A stretch of 64,000 bases of DNA from Symmachiella macrocystis (GCF_007860075.1 NZ_SJPP01000002.1:1116001-1180000); one strand, 5' to 3'; numbered from the stretch's first letter, positions 18,930 through 27,193 are shown. The notes: generated by a model not told the origin, from the letters alone. Made by a program: numbers and translations.

Positions 18930-19592
18930 ATGGCTGCATGGGATACGTGGGTTAAAGATTGGGAAACGGCTCGAGATCTATTGGTTGCAAAAGGTGGTCG
19001 TGTCGTTCACTTTGAGGTGGCACCACCTGCTACCGCCAAAGAAGTACTTGAAGTGGAAAAGACGATTGGCAAGCCTCTACCTGCTAGCTTTAAACGGGTC
19101 GTTACACAATTTTCGAAAGAAGTAAACATCCACGTACGCTCCGTGGACAAATCGATTATCCCTCAAACTCTAAGGACGCTTTTTTTCCGAGGAGAAATGT
19201 TTCTGATTTGGAGTTTGGAAGAAGTTGTATATCTTGAGCAAGAGCGTCAAACAATGCTCGAACGCTCTGAAGGGGAAAGATTACTAGATCCGTGGCGGCA
19301 CGTTTGTATTTTACAGACATGCGCAAATGGCGACGATTTGGTGTTTGATGAATCGTCTTGCTGCCCAGAAGCCATTCGGTTTTTGAGCATCAAACACGCG
19401 AAAGGCAACGGTTATCTCCTTGCGGAGAATTTCGAAGACCTAATTCACCGAATGACCTTGCTTGCGCTGCCCGGCTACGATGATAATTGCTGGCTACCGT
19501 TCGCGAAAGATTCTACGTCGATGCTAGACCCACATTGCGAGAATGCAAGAATCTGGCGAGAATGGCTCGGATTCCAACCGAGCACCAAGTAG
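18930..19592 (+). CDS. SUKH (SMI1/KNR4) family protein, tandem copy 2
   Basis: A 220-residue paralogue of the preceding protein, from the ATG at 18930. The open frame extends upstream to 18855 and would overlap the previous stop, but both the conserved leader CCGGAGAATCGCTAATG and alignment of MAAWDTWVKDWETARDL with MPTWDNWVQEWKRICD in copy 1 support 18930. The SUKH signature is VLEVEKTIGKPLPASFKRVVTQFS, and the C-terminal CENARIWREWLGF is shared. Overall divergence between the copies is large, so the duplication is old or the copies were selected to bind different partners. As in copy 1, immunity is the family precedent and not demonstrated here. Confidence 0.8.
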   Translation: MAAWDTWVKDWETARDLLVAKGGRVVHFEVAPPATAKEVLEVEKTIGKPLPASFKRVVTQFSKEVNIHVRSVDKSIIPQTLRTLFFRGEMFLIWSLEEVVYLEQERQTMLERSEGERLLDPWRHVCILQTCANGDDLVFDESSCCPEAIRFLSIKHAKGNGYLLAENFEDLIHRMTLLALPGYDDNCWLPFAKDSTSMLDPHCENARIWREWLGFQPSTK

Positions 19593-19654
19593 CAAGGGAT
19601 GCTAGAAATCCGGTCTGCCCGGCGCCCGTTTGGTGGGGTTGAAATCGAACGTGA

Positions 19655-19687
19655 GTCTCGTCAGGCGGCTGCCTGACCTACCGGGCT
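19655..19687. repeat. Dispersed palindromic repeat (GTCAGGC type)
   Basis: GTCAGGCGGCTGCCTGACCT is a near-palindrome (GTCAGGC / GCCTGAC). The same core occurs at 21931-21952 and, as an inverted pair, at 24731-24806. All copies are intergenic, so this is a REP-like family. Confidence 0.65.
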
Positions 19688-19831
19688 CCTGCAAATCGCG
19701 AGCTTCTCGCGTATACGGCAACAGCACTCTGCTTGGTATCCTGCATTGACGCATTCTTGCATTTGATTTATAGCGTTTTGCCGCTCCAGAAGGCACATTT
19801 CCCGCAACTGGCCGTCAACGAGGACACCGCC

Positions 19832-21067
19832 ATGCAACGGTCTATTCTGTTTGCTCTTGTGGTTCAGCTTTCGTGTGTGGCATCGGTGTTTGGGTGGGAA
19901 GACCCGGTGGCTGCCCGCAAGCCTCTTAAATACTGGGTCGATCGGTTAAATGACTCCGACGCGGAGGTCCGCGAACAGGCAGCGAGCTTTGTGGAAAACG
20001 AGCTAACTGAGTTTTCGCCCTGGGATTGGGCTTGGGAAGGAGGAAGTTATTCTGATCCCGATGGACGCAAGAAACGCGCCGCCTTCCGACAGGAAGCAAA
20101 TCCGCTGATTCCCGAACTGCTCAAGGCGCTGAAGAACAAGGACGAAAGTGTTGTCAGTGCGGCAGCCGAAGTGCTGATGGCCATGGGACCGGAAGCGCAG
20201 ACAGCATTGCCCGATCTGGAACGAATCATACTCAGCAAATCATCTACCGCATCCACGCGAATGACGATGTTCTACGTGCTGCTGTCCGCCACGCCGGAGG
20301 ACAAACCTGTTGGGCCGATTTTGCTTAAGCTGCTGAACTCCTTGCCATGGGAAACGTATGAAAACGTATTGAATGAGTCGTACCGCAGTCTTCCTACCGA
20401 CGACGAAGACCAACAATCTGAGAACGCACAGAAGCAGCGCGGGACCATGGTCGCTTTGTCCATTCCTGCCTACCTTATGCCGATGATCTCTTCTGGTCAT
20501 ACGAAGATTGAAGTGCCTTATCTTGTAAAGATTGCATCGGGAGAATACCCAGCAACCGTCCGAGCAATGGCAATCGGAATTCTGGGAGGGTTGGAATTCG
20601 ATGCGAAGTCTGCCGTACCAGCGCTACGCAAGCTGCTGAAGGATGAGGACCGCTTCGTCCGCAGCTGGGCAGTCAATGCGCTGAGCGATATTGAACCGGA
20701 CCCACAGCTCGTTCCCGAGTTGATCGAAGCACTCGGATTGAAAGGTGAGAAGCGAGACGAGGCTGAGCAAGGGATGCGCGAGTGGTTTAAGCAACAAGAA
20801 CAGGAAAGAGAAAGCTTGCGGGAACTCTTTGAAGATGAAGACGATCTGATGGTTCACTTCCAGACGTTAAACCAGATGATTAAGCATGGAAGCGGTTTCC
20901 AACGCCGCCAGGCCATTCAACATCTGGGTCAGATCGGGCCGGCCGCGAAATCCATGATTCCGGAACTTCGCAAAGCACTGCTGGACCCCGACGAAGATAC
21001 CCGCCGGATGGCCGCCGAGGCGATCAAGCAGATCGAGACGACAGCGCCGACATCTAACAACAATTGA
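19832..21067 (+). CDS. Secreted HEAT-repeat protein
   Basis: A 411-residue protein from the ATG at 19832 (the open frame reaches further upstream). The N-terminal MQRSILFALVVQLSCVASVF is a signal peptide. Thereafter come HEAT/PBS-lyase-type repeats: LKYWVDRLNDSDAEVREQAA, LLKALKNKDESVVSAAAEVL, ALRKLLKDEDRFVRSWAVNAL, ELRKALLDPDEDTRRMAAEAI. A GAGG precedes the start. Such secreted HEAT proteins are abundant in planctomycetes and probably act as protein-interaction scaffolds in the periplasm. No catalytic motif is seen. Confidence 0.8.
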   Translation: MQRSILFALVVQLSCVASVFGWEDPVAARKPLKYWVDRLNDSDAEVREQAASFVENELTEFSPWDWAWEGGSYSDPDGRKKRAAFRQEANPLIPELLKALKNKDESVVSAAAEVLMAMGPEAQTALPDLERIILSKSSTASTRMTMFYVLLSATPEDKPVGPILLKLLNSLPWETYENVLNESYRSLPTDDEDQQSENAQKQRGTMVALSIPAYLMPMISSGHTKIEVPYLVKIASGEYPATVRAMAIGILGGLEFDAKSAVPALRKLLKDEDRFVRSWAVNALSDIEPDPQLVPELIEALGLKGEKRDEAEQGMREWFKQQEQERESLRELFEDEDDLMVHFQTLNQMIKHGSGFQRRQAIQHLGQIGPAAKSMIPELRKALLDPDEDTRRMAAEAIKQIETTAPTSNNN

Positions 21068-21086
21068 GGCTGCTGCCCCCGCAGGT

Positions 21087-21111
21087 GGCCCAGATCGTTT
21101 CTATCTGGGCC
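21087..21111 (+). terminator. Intergenic hairpin, perfect 9-bp stem without T-run
   Basis: GGCCCAGAT pairs perfectly with ATCTGGGCC over a 7-base loop, 20 bases after the stop of the HEAT gene. Without a T-run, intrinsic termination is uncertain. Confidence 0.4.
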
Positions 21112-21361
21112 GACGAAGTTGGCAAGAGCTTTGCCGCAGAGTTGCTGACGATTCGCAACCCTCTCCTGCGGCTGCGCCGCCCCAAAAGGATCTTTCGGGG
21201 CCACCCGCGGTTGGGATAGTGTGATGGGCATTCGCCGACGACAATGTTAGAAGCGTCAGAAATGGTACCCGCACACCTTCACTAGAAGGCCTTTCTTTCG
21301 CTGCTGCCAATGAGTACGCTGGCTTTTCAACCAACTTCGAATCGCAGCCAGGAAGCAACGA

Positions 21362-21838
21362 ATGAATATCCATCAATCGTCTGAATCCACCTTTCCGGAT
21401 ACTCTGTTGCCGCAACAGGTTGACCTGCACGAGCTAAAACGGCGTATGCTGATTACCACTGGCAAGGTCTGCGTGTATTATGCCGGGCTGCACTTTCTAT
21501 GTTGGTTCTTAGCGTTTGCGATCGAACCGTTTCGTTTTACATTCTATACATACCATTCGTTGGTAGCGTTGTTGATCGCATTGGTGAGGCTTACGCCGGT
21601 CAACAGTCTCTTTACATACGGGTTGGTCACTCTTCCAGTTGTGACTGGATGCGTACACATGTTGGTGGTCGGCGCAGGAGGTCTGCTGGGGGGACGGTAC
21701 GCGTTGCGGCATGATCCCTCACGCGTGACCCGCGGCGTCTATCGTGGAGGAATCGCTGCTCTGGCAATACTTGTGCTGGTCAATGCCCTGACGAGCTTTT
21801 GCTTATGGTACTTTCACATCAACTTGACCGATTTGTGA
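21362..21838 (+). CDS. Integral membrane protein of unknown function
   Basis: A 158-residue protein with a cytoplasmic N-terminus (about 35 residues) and about four transmembrane segments (VYYAGLHFLCWFLAFAI, SLVALLIALVRL, LVTLPVVTGCVHMLVVGAGGLLGG and GIAALAILVLVNALTSFCLWYF). I recognise no family. It stands alone between the HEAT gene and the zinc-ribbon gene, with palindromic repeats downstream. Confidence 0.6.
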   Translation: MNIHQSSESTFPDTLLPQQVDLHELKRRMLITTGKVCVYYAGLHFLCWFLAFAIEPFRFTFYTYHSLVALLIALVRLTPVNSLFTYGLVTLPVVTGCVHMLVVGAGGLLGGRYALRHDPSRVTRGVYRGGIAALAILVLVNALTSFCLWYFHINLTDL

Positions 21839-22190
21839 AGGCAACCCCATTTTCAATCCCAGACCATATAAGACGCGGCTCCGGGCAACGGCAGGAAGAC
21901 TTGTGGCGTTGATTATCGAAGGTGAATCCCGTCAGGCGGGAGCCTGACCTACGGGGCTGCGTTGTTTTTGGGGGTAGGCAAATCTACCGTACTACGCGAG
22001 AAAGGTGAGTCGCGACGCACCCTACGGGCACAGTAGTTGGGGCGAAGTTTTCGATTTGACGGCGGTGTCTTTATTGGGATATGGTAGGCGTTTCTAGCGG
22101 CCCCAGTCTGTGGCCCTGGCATTTCTTCTGAATACGTTTGTATTCACCTACTGACTTACCCTGAGACGAACTCCTCGAAGGAATCAGGCG
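21839..22190. other. Intergenic region with two palindromic repeats
   Basis: 352 bases without a supported gene. It holds a GTCAGGC-type copy (about 21931-21955, CGTCAGGCGGGAGCCTGACC) and GGTGAGTCGCGACGCACC (22004-22021), a one-mismatch version of the perfect palindrome at 50963-50980. The promoter of the next gene is expected near its 3' end but no clear motif is seen. Confidence 0.5.
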
Positions 22191-24119
22191 ATGGCCATTG
22201 TTGCGGAATGCTTTACGTGCGGGCAGACGTATAAGCTCTCGGATGACAAAGCGGGGCGGACGTTTCGTTGTCGTGGTTGCAGTGCGACCGTTGAAGCTCC
22301 CGGTAACCGAAGTGGTGCGGCGGGCAGTTCGCGACAACGGTCGTCATCCGGTGGCGGAGCGAACCTCGACAAGCGGGTTTTGTTGATCGGCGGTATCGTG
22401 GGCGGCTTTGTGCTTCTGTTGGGCATTGGCACGATCATCGGCATGGTTGTCTCTTCGCGGAATCGAGCTGAAGAGCGAATTGCCGATGAGGGTGAACCAG
22501 GCCAATCGAATGAAGGCGTCGCTGCAGAAGACTTGAGCGAAGGGGAAAAAGCGAAGCGACAAGAAACGTATCAGGCGAGCCTGAAAAAGAGACGCCAGGC
22601 ACGCGGTGATCGTGACAAAGAGGCGCTCCTTTCCAATTTTGGTAAGGAGAAAGTGGCGACGGTTGTGATCAATAACGTCGTGGGGGACACAGCCGCTGCG
22701 AACCGCTATCTGAATCGAAAAATCTTCCGCGCCGCTTACAGCATCTATGCGGGGGCACAGGAGCGCGCGTCGCAACAAACCAAACAGAACAAAGACGCCG
22801 CTGCACAAAAAGCGTTGCAAGAACACAAAAAGCAGTGGGGCAAAGCGGGTCCCGGATTTGTCCGCTTTGAATACAAGGTGATCCGCTCGGACTTGCCTTA
22901 CCCACGCGTCCTCAATATGGGGCGGCAGGACAATACGTTTACGTTTCTCGTCGGCCCGGCGATCAATCTTCGCGAATTTGCTGAACAAATTGGTGTGGGA
23001 TCCGTGTCGGACGTGCAGGGTCGCGAGATCCAAATCCGCGCGCAATTGCCGACGCCGATTCCGGATCCCGATATTGAAGAACTGGTGCTCCAGCATGGCG
23101 ACGAGAAAGTGGTGCGTGTCGAAGTCCACGGCGCTGAGGGAAGCCCGGAGTTGGTGCAACTGTATCTGCAAAATCAAACCGAAGCGCTCGACAACGGCGG
23201 AAATAAACTTTCACTCGTCGCCATGGAGGCTTTGGGGAACGGCCAGTATCAGTTTGTGGTAGCACCGGTTGAGAATGCACAAGTGTTTGCCGAAAGCCTG
23301 GATTGGGGGCAACCGGAAAACGTCGATGCGGATGCAGGGTTGGTGACCATAGCCGCCCAATTGCCGGAGCACCTGCCCAGCCGAGCCGAACTACGAGCGG
23401 CCGAGGAAAAACTGCGGGCGGAGGAAAGAAAACGACAAGCGGACGAAAACGCCATTCGCAGCGCCGACATTTCCGGAAAAGCTCGTCCGGGTGAAGCGGA
23501 ATTAGACTGGGCCCTTCGCGATCTGCAAGAGGAAAACGCCAGCCGTCCCGAAAAGGCTCTCAAAGCATTGGCTCGGATGGATGTGGATGACGAGCGGCGC
23601 GAGGAGGTTGCCAAGGTGTTGCAACAAACCATCGGCAAGCCCTTCTTTCGTCTGAAGGATCAGATCCCGGCGATCCTGCATTGGAAAACAGACGACACCG
23701 AACAAATGATTCTGCAAATGGGCGGGAAACATCACTCGCCTGACGATGGCGCCGCCTTGATGCAGGCCCTTGTCGAGTTAAACACGCCCACCACCGCGCG
23801 TGCGCTCGCCACCGCACTGACGGACTTCTTTTCCGGTGATGATTCGGTGCGGTATCTGATTCAAATGGGACCGCTCGCCGAAGGTCCGGTGTTGCCCTAT
23901 CTAAAACATAAAGACGCACGCATCCGCCGACGGGTCTACGCCGTCCTCATCGAAATCGGCGGCCGCAAATCAATGGGCAGCGTGCGCTCCAACGTGAAGT
24001 TGGAAAAGGATCCCGTGATGAAAGCTCTTGCGGAGGGGTGCGATACGGAGATCCGAGCGCGGGTGGCTGCGGCGGAGGAAGCGGAGAAGGCGGGTGCGGA
24101 GGGGGGAGATGGGGAGTGA
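22191..24119 (+). CDS. Zinc-ribbon, membrane-anchored HEAT-like protein with a duplicated domain
   Basis: A 642-residue protein. Residues 4-35 form a zinc ribbon with two CxxC pairs (CFTCG and CRGC). Residues about 62-84 form a transmembrane segment (LIGGIVGGFVLLLGIGTIIGM). A charged linker follows, then two related domains: VVINNV ... FTFLVGPAINLREFAEQIG ... IQIRAQLPTPIP and RVEVHG ... YQFVVAPVENAQVFAESLDW ... VTIAAQLPEHLP. After a Lys/Arg/Glu helix comes a C-terminal HEAT-like region (VLPYLKHKDARIRRRVYAVL). The layout suggests a cytoplasmic zinc ribbon and an external repeat domain. The zinc ribbon with an anchor is a common planctomycete architecture; no specific function is known to me. 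Confidence 0.75.
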   Translation: MAIVAECFTCGQTYKLSDDKAGRTFRCRGCSATVEAPGNRSGAAGSSRQRSSSGGGANLDKRVLLIGGIVGGFVLLLGIGTIIGMVVSSRNRAEERIADEGEPGQSNEGVAAEDLSEGEKAKRQETYQASLKKRRQARGDRDKEALLSNFGKEKVATVVINNVVGDTAAANRYLNRKIFRAAYSIYAGAQERASQQTKQNKDAAAQKALQEHKKQWGKAGPGFVRFEYKVIRSDLPYPRVLNMGRQDNTFTFLVGPAINLREFAEQIGVGSVSDVQGREIQIRAQLPTPIPDPDIEELVLQHGDEKVVRVEVHGAEGSPELVQLYLQNQTEALDNGGNKLSLVAMEALGNGQYQFVVAPVENAQVFAESLDWGQPENVDADAGLVTIAAQLPEHLPSRAELRAAEEKLRAEERKRQADENAIRSADISGKARPGEAELDWALRDLQEENASRPEKALKALARMDVDDERREEVAKVLQQTIGKPFFRLKDQIPAILHWKTDDTEQMILQMGGKHHSPDDGAALMQALVELNTPTTARALATALTDFFSGDDSVRYLIQMGPLAEGPVLPYLKHKDARIRRRVYAVLIEIGGRKSMGSVRSNVKLEKDPVMKALAEGCDTEIRARVAAAEEAEKAGAEGGDGE

Positions 24120-24164
24120 TTGGGCGTTGTTGTTACGCGATTCAAGCGTTGTAGGGTGAATTAG

Positions 24165-24314
24165 GGGAAACACTGCTGGGCAAGTCAGTATTGGCACCCG
24201 GAGGACGTTTCGCTGCAGAAAGGCTACCGGCCGCGTATTGACATTCATGGCAACCGCATCTTAAACCACAACACTAACGAGTTCCGTTCTCCAATTTCTG
24301 GTTTCGGAGAGTAG
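24165..24314 (+). pseudogene. Protein-like frame without a start codon (possible truncated C-terminus)
   Basis: Following a TAG at 24162, the frame reads GKHCWASQYW, HPEDVSLQKGYRPRIDIHGN and FRSPISGFGE, and ends at TAG 24312-24314, two bases before the TTG of the next gene. There is no ATG, GTG or TTG in it. The text is protein-like rather than random, so it may be the C-terminal tail of a gene whose front has been lost. Possible identity: a toxin C-terminus, because a small orphan gene follows directly. No family was recognised. Confidence 0.35.
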
Positions 24315-24316
24315 CA

Positions 24317-24688
24317 TTGGCTAACGATGGGCATCTTGAAGTAGTTGATATCAATGGCATCGTGTTCACGGAGGAGGGTAGATCGTTGTGTCTAGAATTT
24401 GTGGAAACGATTCCACCATATGGAACGTTTTTCGTTACTTTTAGTAACGTGCTAGTCACAAAACTTTTCCGAGATGGTCGTGATGAATTTCCGCTAACTG
24501 TAATTGACTTGAAATGGCAGCCGATTCCTAACGCAGAGATAAAAGCAGTCTTGTTTGCACACGGTTCCCCATTCCTTGACTCTTTTGGAAATCCAAGGGT
24601 ACCCAGTACGCCTTTGGTGATTGCACATCTCGAAGGTGATCTAGTGGGCGATGTCATTGCAGAAGATGTTGTTGTCGAACCTGCCTAA
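24317..24688 (+). CDS. Hypothetical small protein, possible orphan immunity protein
   Basis: A 123-residue acidic, beta-rich protein starting at a TTG with GGAGAG (24305-24310) at correct spacing. Segments: LEVVDINGIVFTEEGRSLCL, VETIPPYGTFFVTFSNVLV, and PLTVIDLKWQPIPNAEIK. No signal peptide, no membrane helix, no known motif. Directly preceded by a truncated protein-like frame (24165-24314), which is the layout expected of a toxin C-terminus followed by its immunity gene; this reading is speculative. Confidence 0.55.
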   Translation: MANDGHLEVVDINGIVFTEEGRSLCLEFVETIPPYGTFFVTFSNVLVTKLFRDGRDEFPLTVIDLKWQPIPNAEIKAVLFAHGSPFLDSFGNPRVPSTPLVIAHLEGDLVGDVIAEDVVVEPA

Positions 24689-24730
24689 CATCCCCTTGAA
24701 AAACCCTCACTTAACACACATGTTAGAGAG

Positions 24731-24806
24731 ACGCAGGTCATGCAGCCGCCTGACGGGAATCACGCGGGGCATTCAACCGCGCGTCAGGCGGCTGCCTGAC
24801 CTACCG
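24731..24806. repeat. Inverted pair of the GTCAGGC palindromic repeat
   Basis: GCAGCCGCCTGACG (24742-24755) and CGTCAGGCGGCTGC (24782-24795) are perfect inverted copies 26 bases apart, and the similarity continues a further ten bases outwards (about 22 of 25 matches). The pair sits between the convergent genes ending at 24688 and 24809 and could fold into a strong bidirectional hairpin. Confidence 0.7.
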
Positions 24807-24808
24807 CT

Positions 24809-25111
24809 CTACAGTGTCGGCAAAAAACCACAGCTACCAGTGTCATCATCGATGAAGATTGTAATGCTATTATTATCGGACACCATTTCAACCTCTTCTG
24901 AGCCAAACCATTCGGTATGTGACCGTTGTGCACGGCGAAAATTGACCTGCCACACTTTGTTGAGTGGTCCATTGATGGTCGGCGTTGTGATGTTTCTTAC
25001 CGTGGGTGTTTCGCGCTCATCCAAACACCGTACTAAAGATAAGGTATCGTACTCTATCCCTTGTTCGCCAAGAAATCTTTTAGCGTGGTGAATTGCATCG
25101 TCTTTAGTCAT
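24809..25111 (-). CDS. Hypothetical small protein
   Basis: A 100-residue protein starting at the ATG at 25111, preceded by GGAG at good spacing; an in-frame ATG at 25126 lacks a Shine-Dalgarno sequence. Recognisable features: an amphipathic N-terminal helix (DDAIHHAKRFLGEQGIEYD), then PLNKVWQVNFRR and a C-terminal strand-rich part (EVEMVSDNNSITIFIDDDTG). No signal peptide or membrane segment. Family not recognised. It is convergent with the gene at 24317 and preceded on its own strand by another protein-like tail (25134-25238). Confidence 0.55.
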   Translation of the reverse strand: MTKDDAIHHAKRFLGEQGIEYDTLSLVRCLDERETPTVRNITTPTINGPLNKVWQVNFRRAQRSHTEWFGSEEVEMVSDNNSITIFIDDDTGSCGFLPTL

Positions 25112-25133
25112 CGGTACCGACTCCATTGCCCGG

Positions 25134-25238
25134 TTACGAAGAAAAGTTCAATGCCACCCTTTGGTGGTGGTTCAAGTCGCCGGCTTCGCGGATAGCCCGC
25201 AGATATGCGTCGGTGAATTCAAATCCGAAAAGCAGCAC
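25134..25238 (-). pseudogene. Protein-like tail upstream of the small gene at 24809
   Basis: On the minus strand the frame from a GTG at 25238 reads LLFGFEFTDAYLRAIREAGD and ends in VALNFSS at TAA 25134. It is only 35 codons and lies just 22 bases upstream of the ATG at 25111. The wording is protein-like (amphipathic helix), and together with 24165-24314 this is the second case of an apparent C-terminal fragment ahead of a small orphan gene. It could also be a genuine tiny gene or chance. Confidence 0.3.
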
Positions 25239-25427
25239 GCCTCACATCATATAATAACAGATCGAGGGGCGTGCGGAGGATTAAACATTTCCTCGGTTGA
25301 TATCCGAATTGCTGCCGTGCTTCCCCACTGATGTCCGAACGACTTGGCATTCGCGACGCGGCGCGGTTCAATGGAGGCTTACATATCCTGCCGCCAAGAA
25401 CTCACGAAGCGCATCGAGGAGCTGACT
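25239..25427. other. Intergenic stretch upstream of the dehydratase gene
   Basis: No gene supported. The frame of the next gene extends upstream to 25344 but without a signal peptide or Shine-Dalgarno sequence. CGAGGAGC (25415-25422) is the ribosome-binding site of the ATG at 25428. Confidence 0.4.
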
Positions 25428-26636
25428 ATGACCTCACCATCCCATGAGACACACATTCCGCGACGCACATTGCTCGGATCAATGGGGGCAGCCGCCGGGA
25501 CGGCGTTGTTTGCTGGGGATGCTCTTGCGGCGGATCCGGCGGGGGCGGTTTTGGATCGGACTTCGTCGATTCGGATTACGCGGTTGACGCCCAACATTTG
25601 TCGGGATCGGGTGTACGTTAAGATCGACACGAATCATGGCATTAGTGGGTGGGGGGAGATCAAGGGGGTTGTGCCAACGGTGGCGGCGGCGTTGGCGGCT
25701 TCGATGTTTGAGATGTTGGACGGGCAGAATCCGACGCGGATTGAGCATTTGTGGCAGGTGCTGTATCGGGCGGAGCGGAATCAGCGCGGCGGGGCGTTTA
25801 TGCTGCACACGATTGCCGGGATCGATATGGCGCTGTGGGATATCACCGGGCAGTTGTGGGGCGTGCCGGTGTATCGCCTATTGGGGGGGCCGCTACGGGA
25901 GAAGATTCGCGTTTATCCCACGGACAAGGCGATCAAGGTCGGCAGCGGGCCGCAACCGCAGTCGGGCAATCCCGATCAGATTGAACGCATGGTGCAGTCG
26001 GTCCGCGCTGCTCGCGAAAAGGTCGGCCCCGATGGCACGGTGATGTTCGATGCGCACAGCGCCGTGCCGCCGGCGATGCTGATTCAATTCGCCGCCGCCA
26101 TCGAACCGTACAACCTGTTGTTTCTGGAAGAGCCGGCGGTGCCGGGAAATATTGAGGTCTTCAAACGGCTGAAACAACAAATCCGCATTCCGCTCGCCGC
26201 CGGGGAACGGGACCGCACGATTTGGGGCATCCTGCCGTATCTGGCGGAAAAGGTGCTGGACATCGTACAGCCCGATTGCGGCTATACGGGAGGCATCAGC
26301 CAGATGAAAAAGATCGCCACGCTGGCCGAGGCCTACATGACGCCCATCGCGCCGCACTGCACGCAATCGTATTTGGGCATGACAGCCAGTTTCCACGTCG
26401 CCGCCTCGGTACCGTTGTTTTTGATCCACGAAGCGTACGACGATGAACTGCTAGGGACAATCGTCAAGCCGCATTGGCAGCGGACCGACGACGGGCACGT
26501 GACCTTGCCGGAGGGGACGGGGCTGTGTGTAGATATTGACGAAACCGCGCTGGCCAAGGTGGCGGCGGATCCGAATTACAAATACCGCTGGCGGGGTCCG
26601 AAATTGGATGCGGATGGTGGAGTCGTGGATTATTGA
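25428..26636 (+). CDS. Mandelate racemase/enolase-superfamily dehydratase, Tat-exported
   Basis: A 402-residue protein from the ATG at 25428, which has a strong GAGGAG 6-10 bases upstream. The N-terminus IPRRTLLGSMGAAAGTALFA is a twin-arginine-type signal. The body is the enolase-superfamily barrel: GWGEIKGVVPT, DMALWDITGQLWGVPVYRLLGG, the metal-ligand region MFDAHSAVPP (D-x-H), the acid LFLEEPAVPGN, AAGERDRT and IAPHCTQSYLG. The D-x-H arrangement resembles D-galactonate/mannonate-type sugar acid dehydratases rather than mandelate racemase. The reaction is probably dehydration of a sugar acid; substrate unknown. A Tat-type signal is unusual for this normally cytoplasmic family but frequent in planctomycete copies. 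Confidence 0.85.
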   Translation: MTSPSHETHIPRRTLLGSMGAAAGTALFAGDALAADPAGAVLDRTSSIRITRLTPNICRDRVYVKIDTNHGISGWGEIKGVVPTVAAALAASMFEMLDGQNPTRIEHLWQVLYRAERNQRGGAFMLHTIAGIDMALWDITGQLWGVPVYRLLGGPLREKIRVYPTDKAIKVGSGPQPQSGNPDQIERMVQSVRAAREKVGPDGTVMFDAHSAVPPAMLIQFAAAIEPYNLLFLEEPAVPGNIEVFKRLKQQIRIPLAAGERDRTIWGILPYLAEKVLDIVQPDCGYTGGISQMKKIATLAEAYMTPIAPHCTQSYLGMTASFHVAASVPLFLIHEAYDDELLGTIVKPHWQRTDDGHVTLPEGTGLCVDIDETALAKVAADPNYKYRWRGPKLDADGGVVDY

Positions 26637-26644
26637 AGCCCCAC

Positions 26645-26671
26645 CGGGAGGGCGAAGCTCCTGCTGAGCCG
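26645..26671. repeat. Dispersed repeat (GGGAGGGCGAAGCTC type), copy 1
   Basis: CGGGAGGGCGAAGCTCCTGC followed by TGAGCCGC. Other copies lie at 51111-51137 (inverted), 57110-57138 and 57200-57226 (inverted). All are intergenic and contain a GAGC/GCTC stem. Confidence 0.7.
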
Positions 26672-26725
26672 CATCGATGCGCTGGGCGTGGCAATGAAGT
26701 GCCCAATAGAGGCGCTGAATGAAAG

Positions 26726-27193
26726 TTATTTGCCAAACTCGATTGTCTGAAAAATGGTCTCACCAATTTCTGGAGGAGCGCCGTTTAATTTGGCAATCAT
26801 AGTCAGTTTGGTAGTCATAGGTTGTTTCGGCCCCCCGTTGACATCCGGAAAGTGGACTCCGATGAGTTCCTCGTTTCGAGCGATACGAGCACGACGTCCG
26901 TCAATCGTGGTCCAGAATCCTTCGAACCCCTCCCTGTCGAGCGGATCAGAGTAAGCTCCATAGTCAAAAGATAATGTTAGTGTTGGACTGACGAATTCTC
27001 CGACCAATGAATCGAATCCCTGTACGTCTTGTTTTTGTAGGTTGGACGGCGCACGGAATCGAAAATAATTGTCAGCTTTTACCGTCTCCCAATCCGCGGG
27101 AACTTTATGGGCTAGTTCTTTGGTCGGCACGGACTCTCCGCAACCCAGAATAGCGGCCACGCTGAGCAGAATCGAAAGTCGCAAGACGGACAT
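26726..27193 (-). CDS. Lipoprotein of unknown function
   Basis: A 155-residue protein from the ATG at 27193, preceded by an AGGAG. The N-terminus MSVLRLSILLSVAAILGCGE is a lipoprotein signal (lipobox LGC). The mature domain begins with VPADWETVKADNYFRFRAPSNL and later GFDSLVGEFVSPTLTLSFDYGAYSD, a pattern typical of small planctomycete lipoproteins that share a photosystem-reaction-like PsbP/MOG1 beta sheet; that resemblance is loose. The open frame extends to 27352 without a signal. Function unknown. Confidence 0.65.
   Translation of the reverse strand: MSVLRLSILLSVAAILGCGESVPTKELAHKVPADWETVKADNYFRFRAPSNLQKQDVQGFDSLVGEFVSPTLTLSFDYGAYSDPLDREGFEGFWTTIDGRRARIARNEELIGVHFPDVNGGPKQPMTTKLTMIAKLNGAPPEIGETIFQTIEFGK

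Noticed and set aside
24731-24806. CRISPR-like repeat
   Set aside because: Only two inverted units, no regular direct repeats or spacers and no cas genes in the window.
24651-25091. 146-codon plus-strand frame across the repeat pair and the minus-strand gene at 24809
   Set aside because: Its text is Ser/Arg/Leu-rich and not protein-like, it begins inside the gene at 24317 and runs through an inverted repeat; the opposite strand is much more protein-like.
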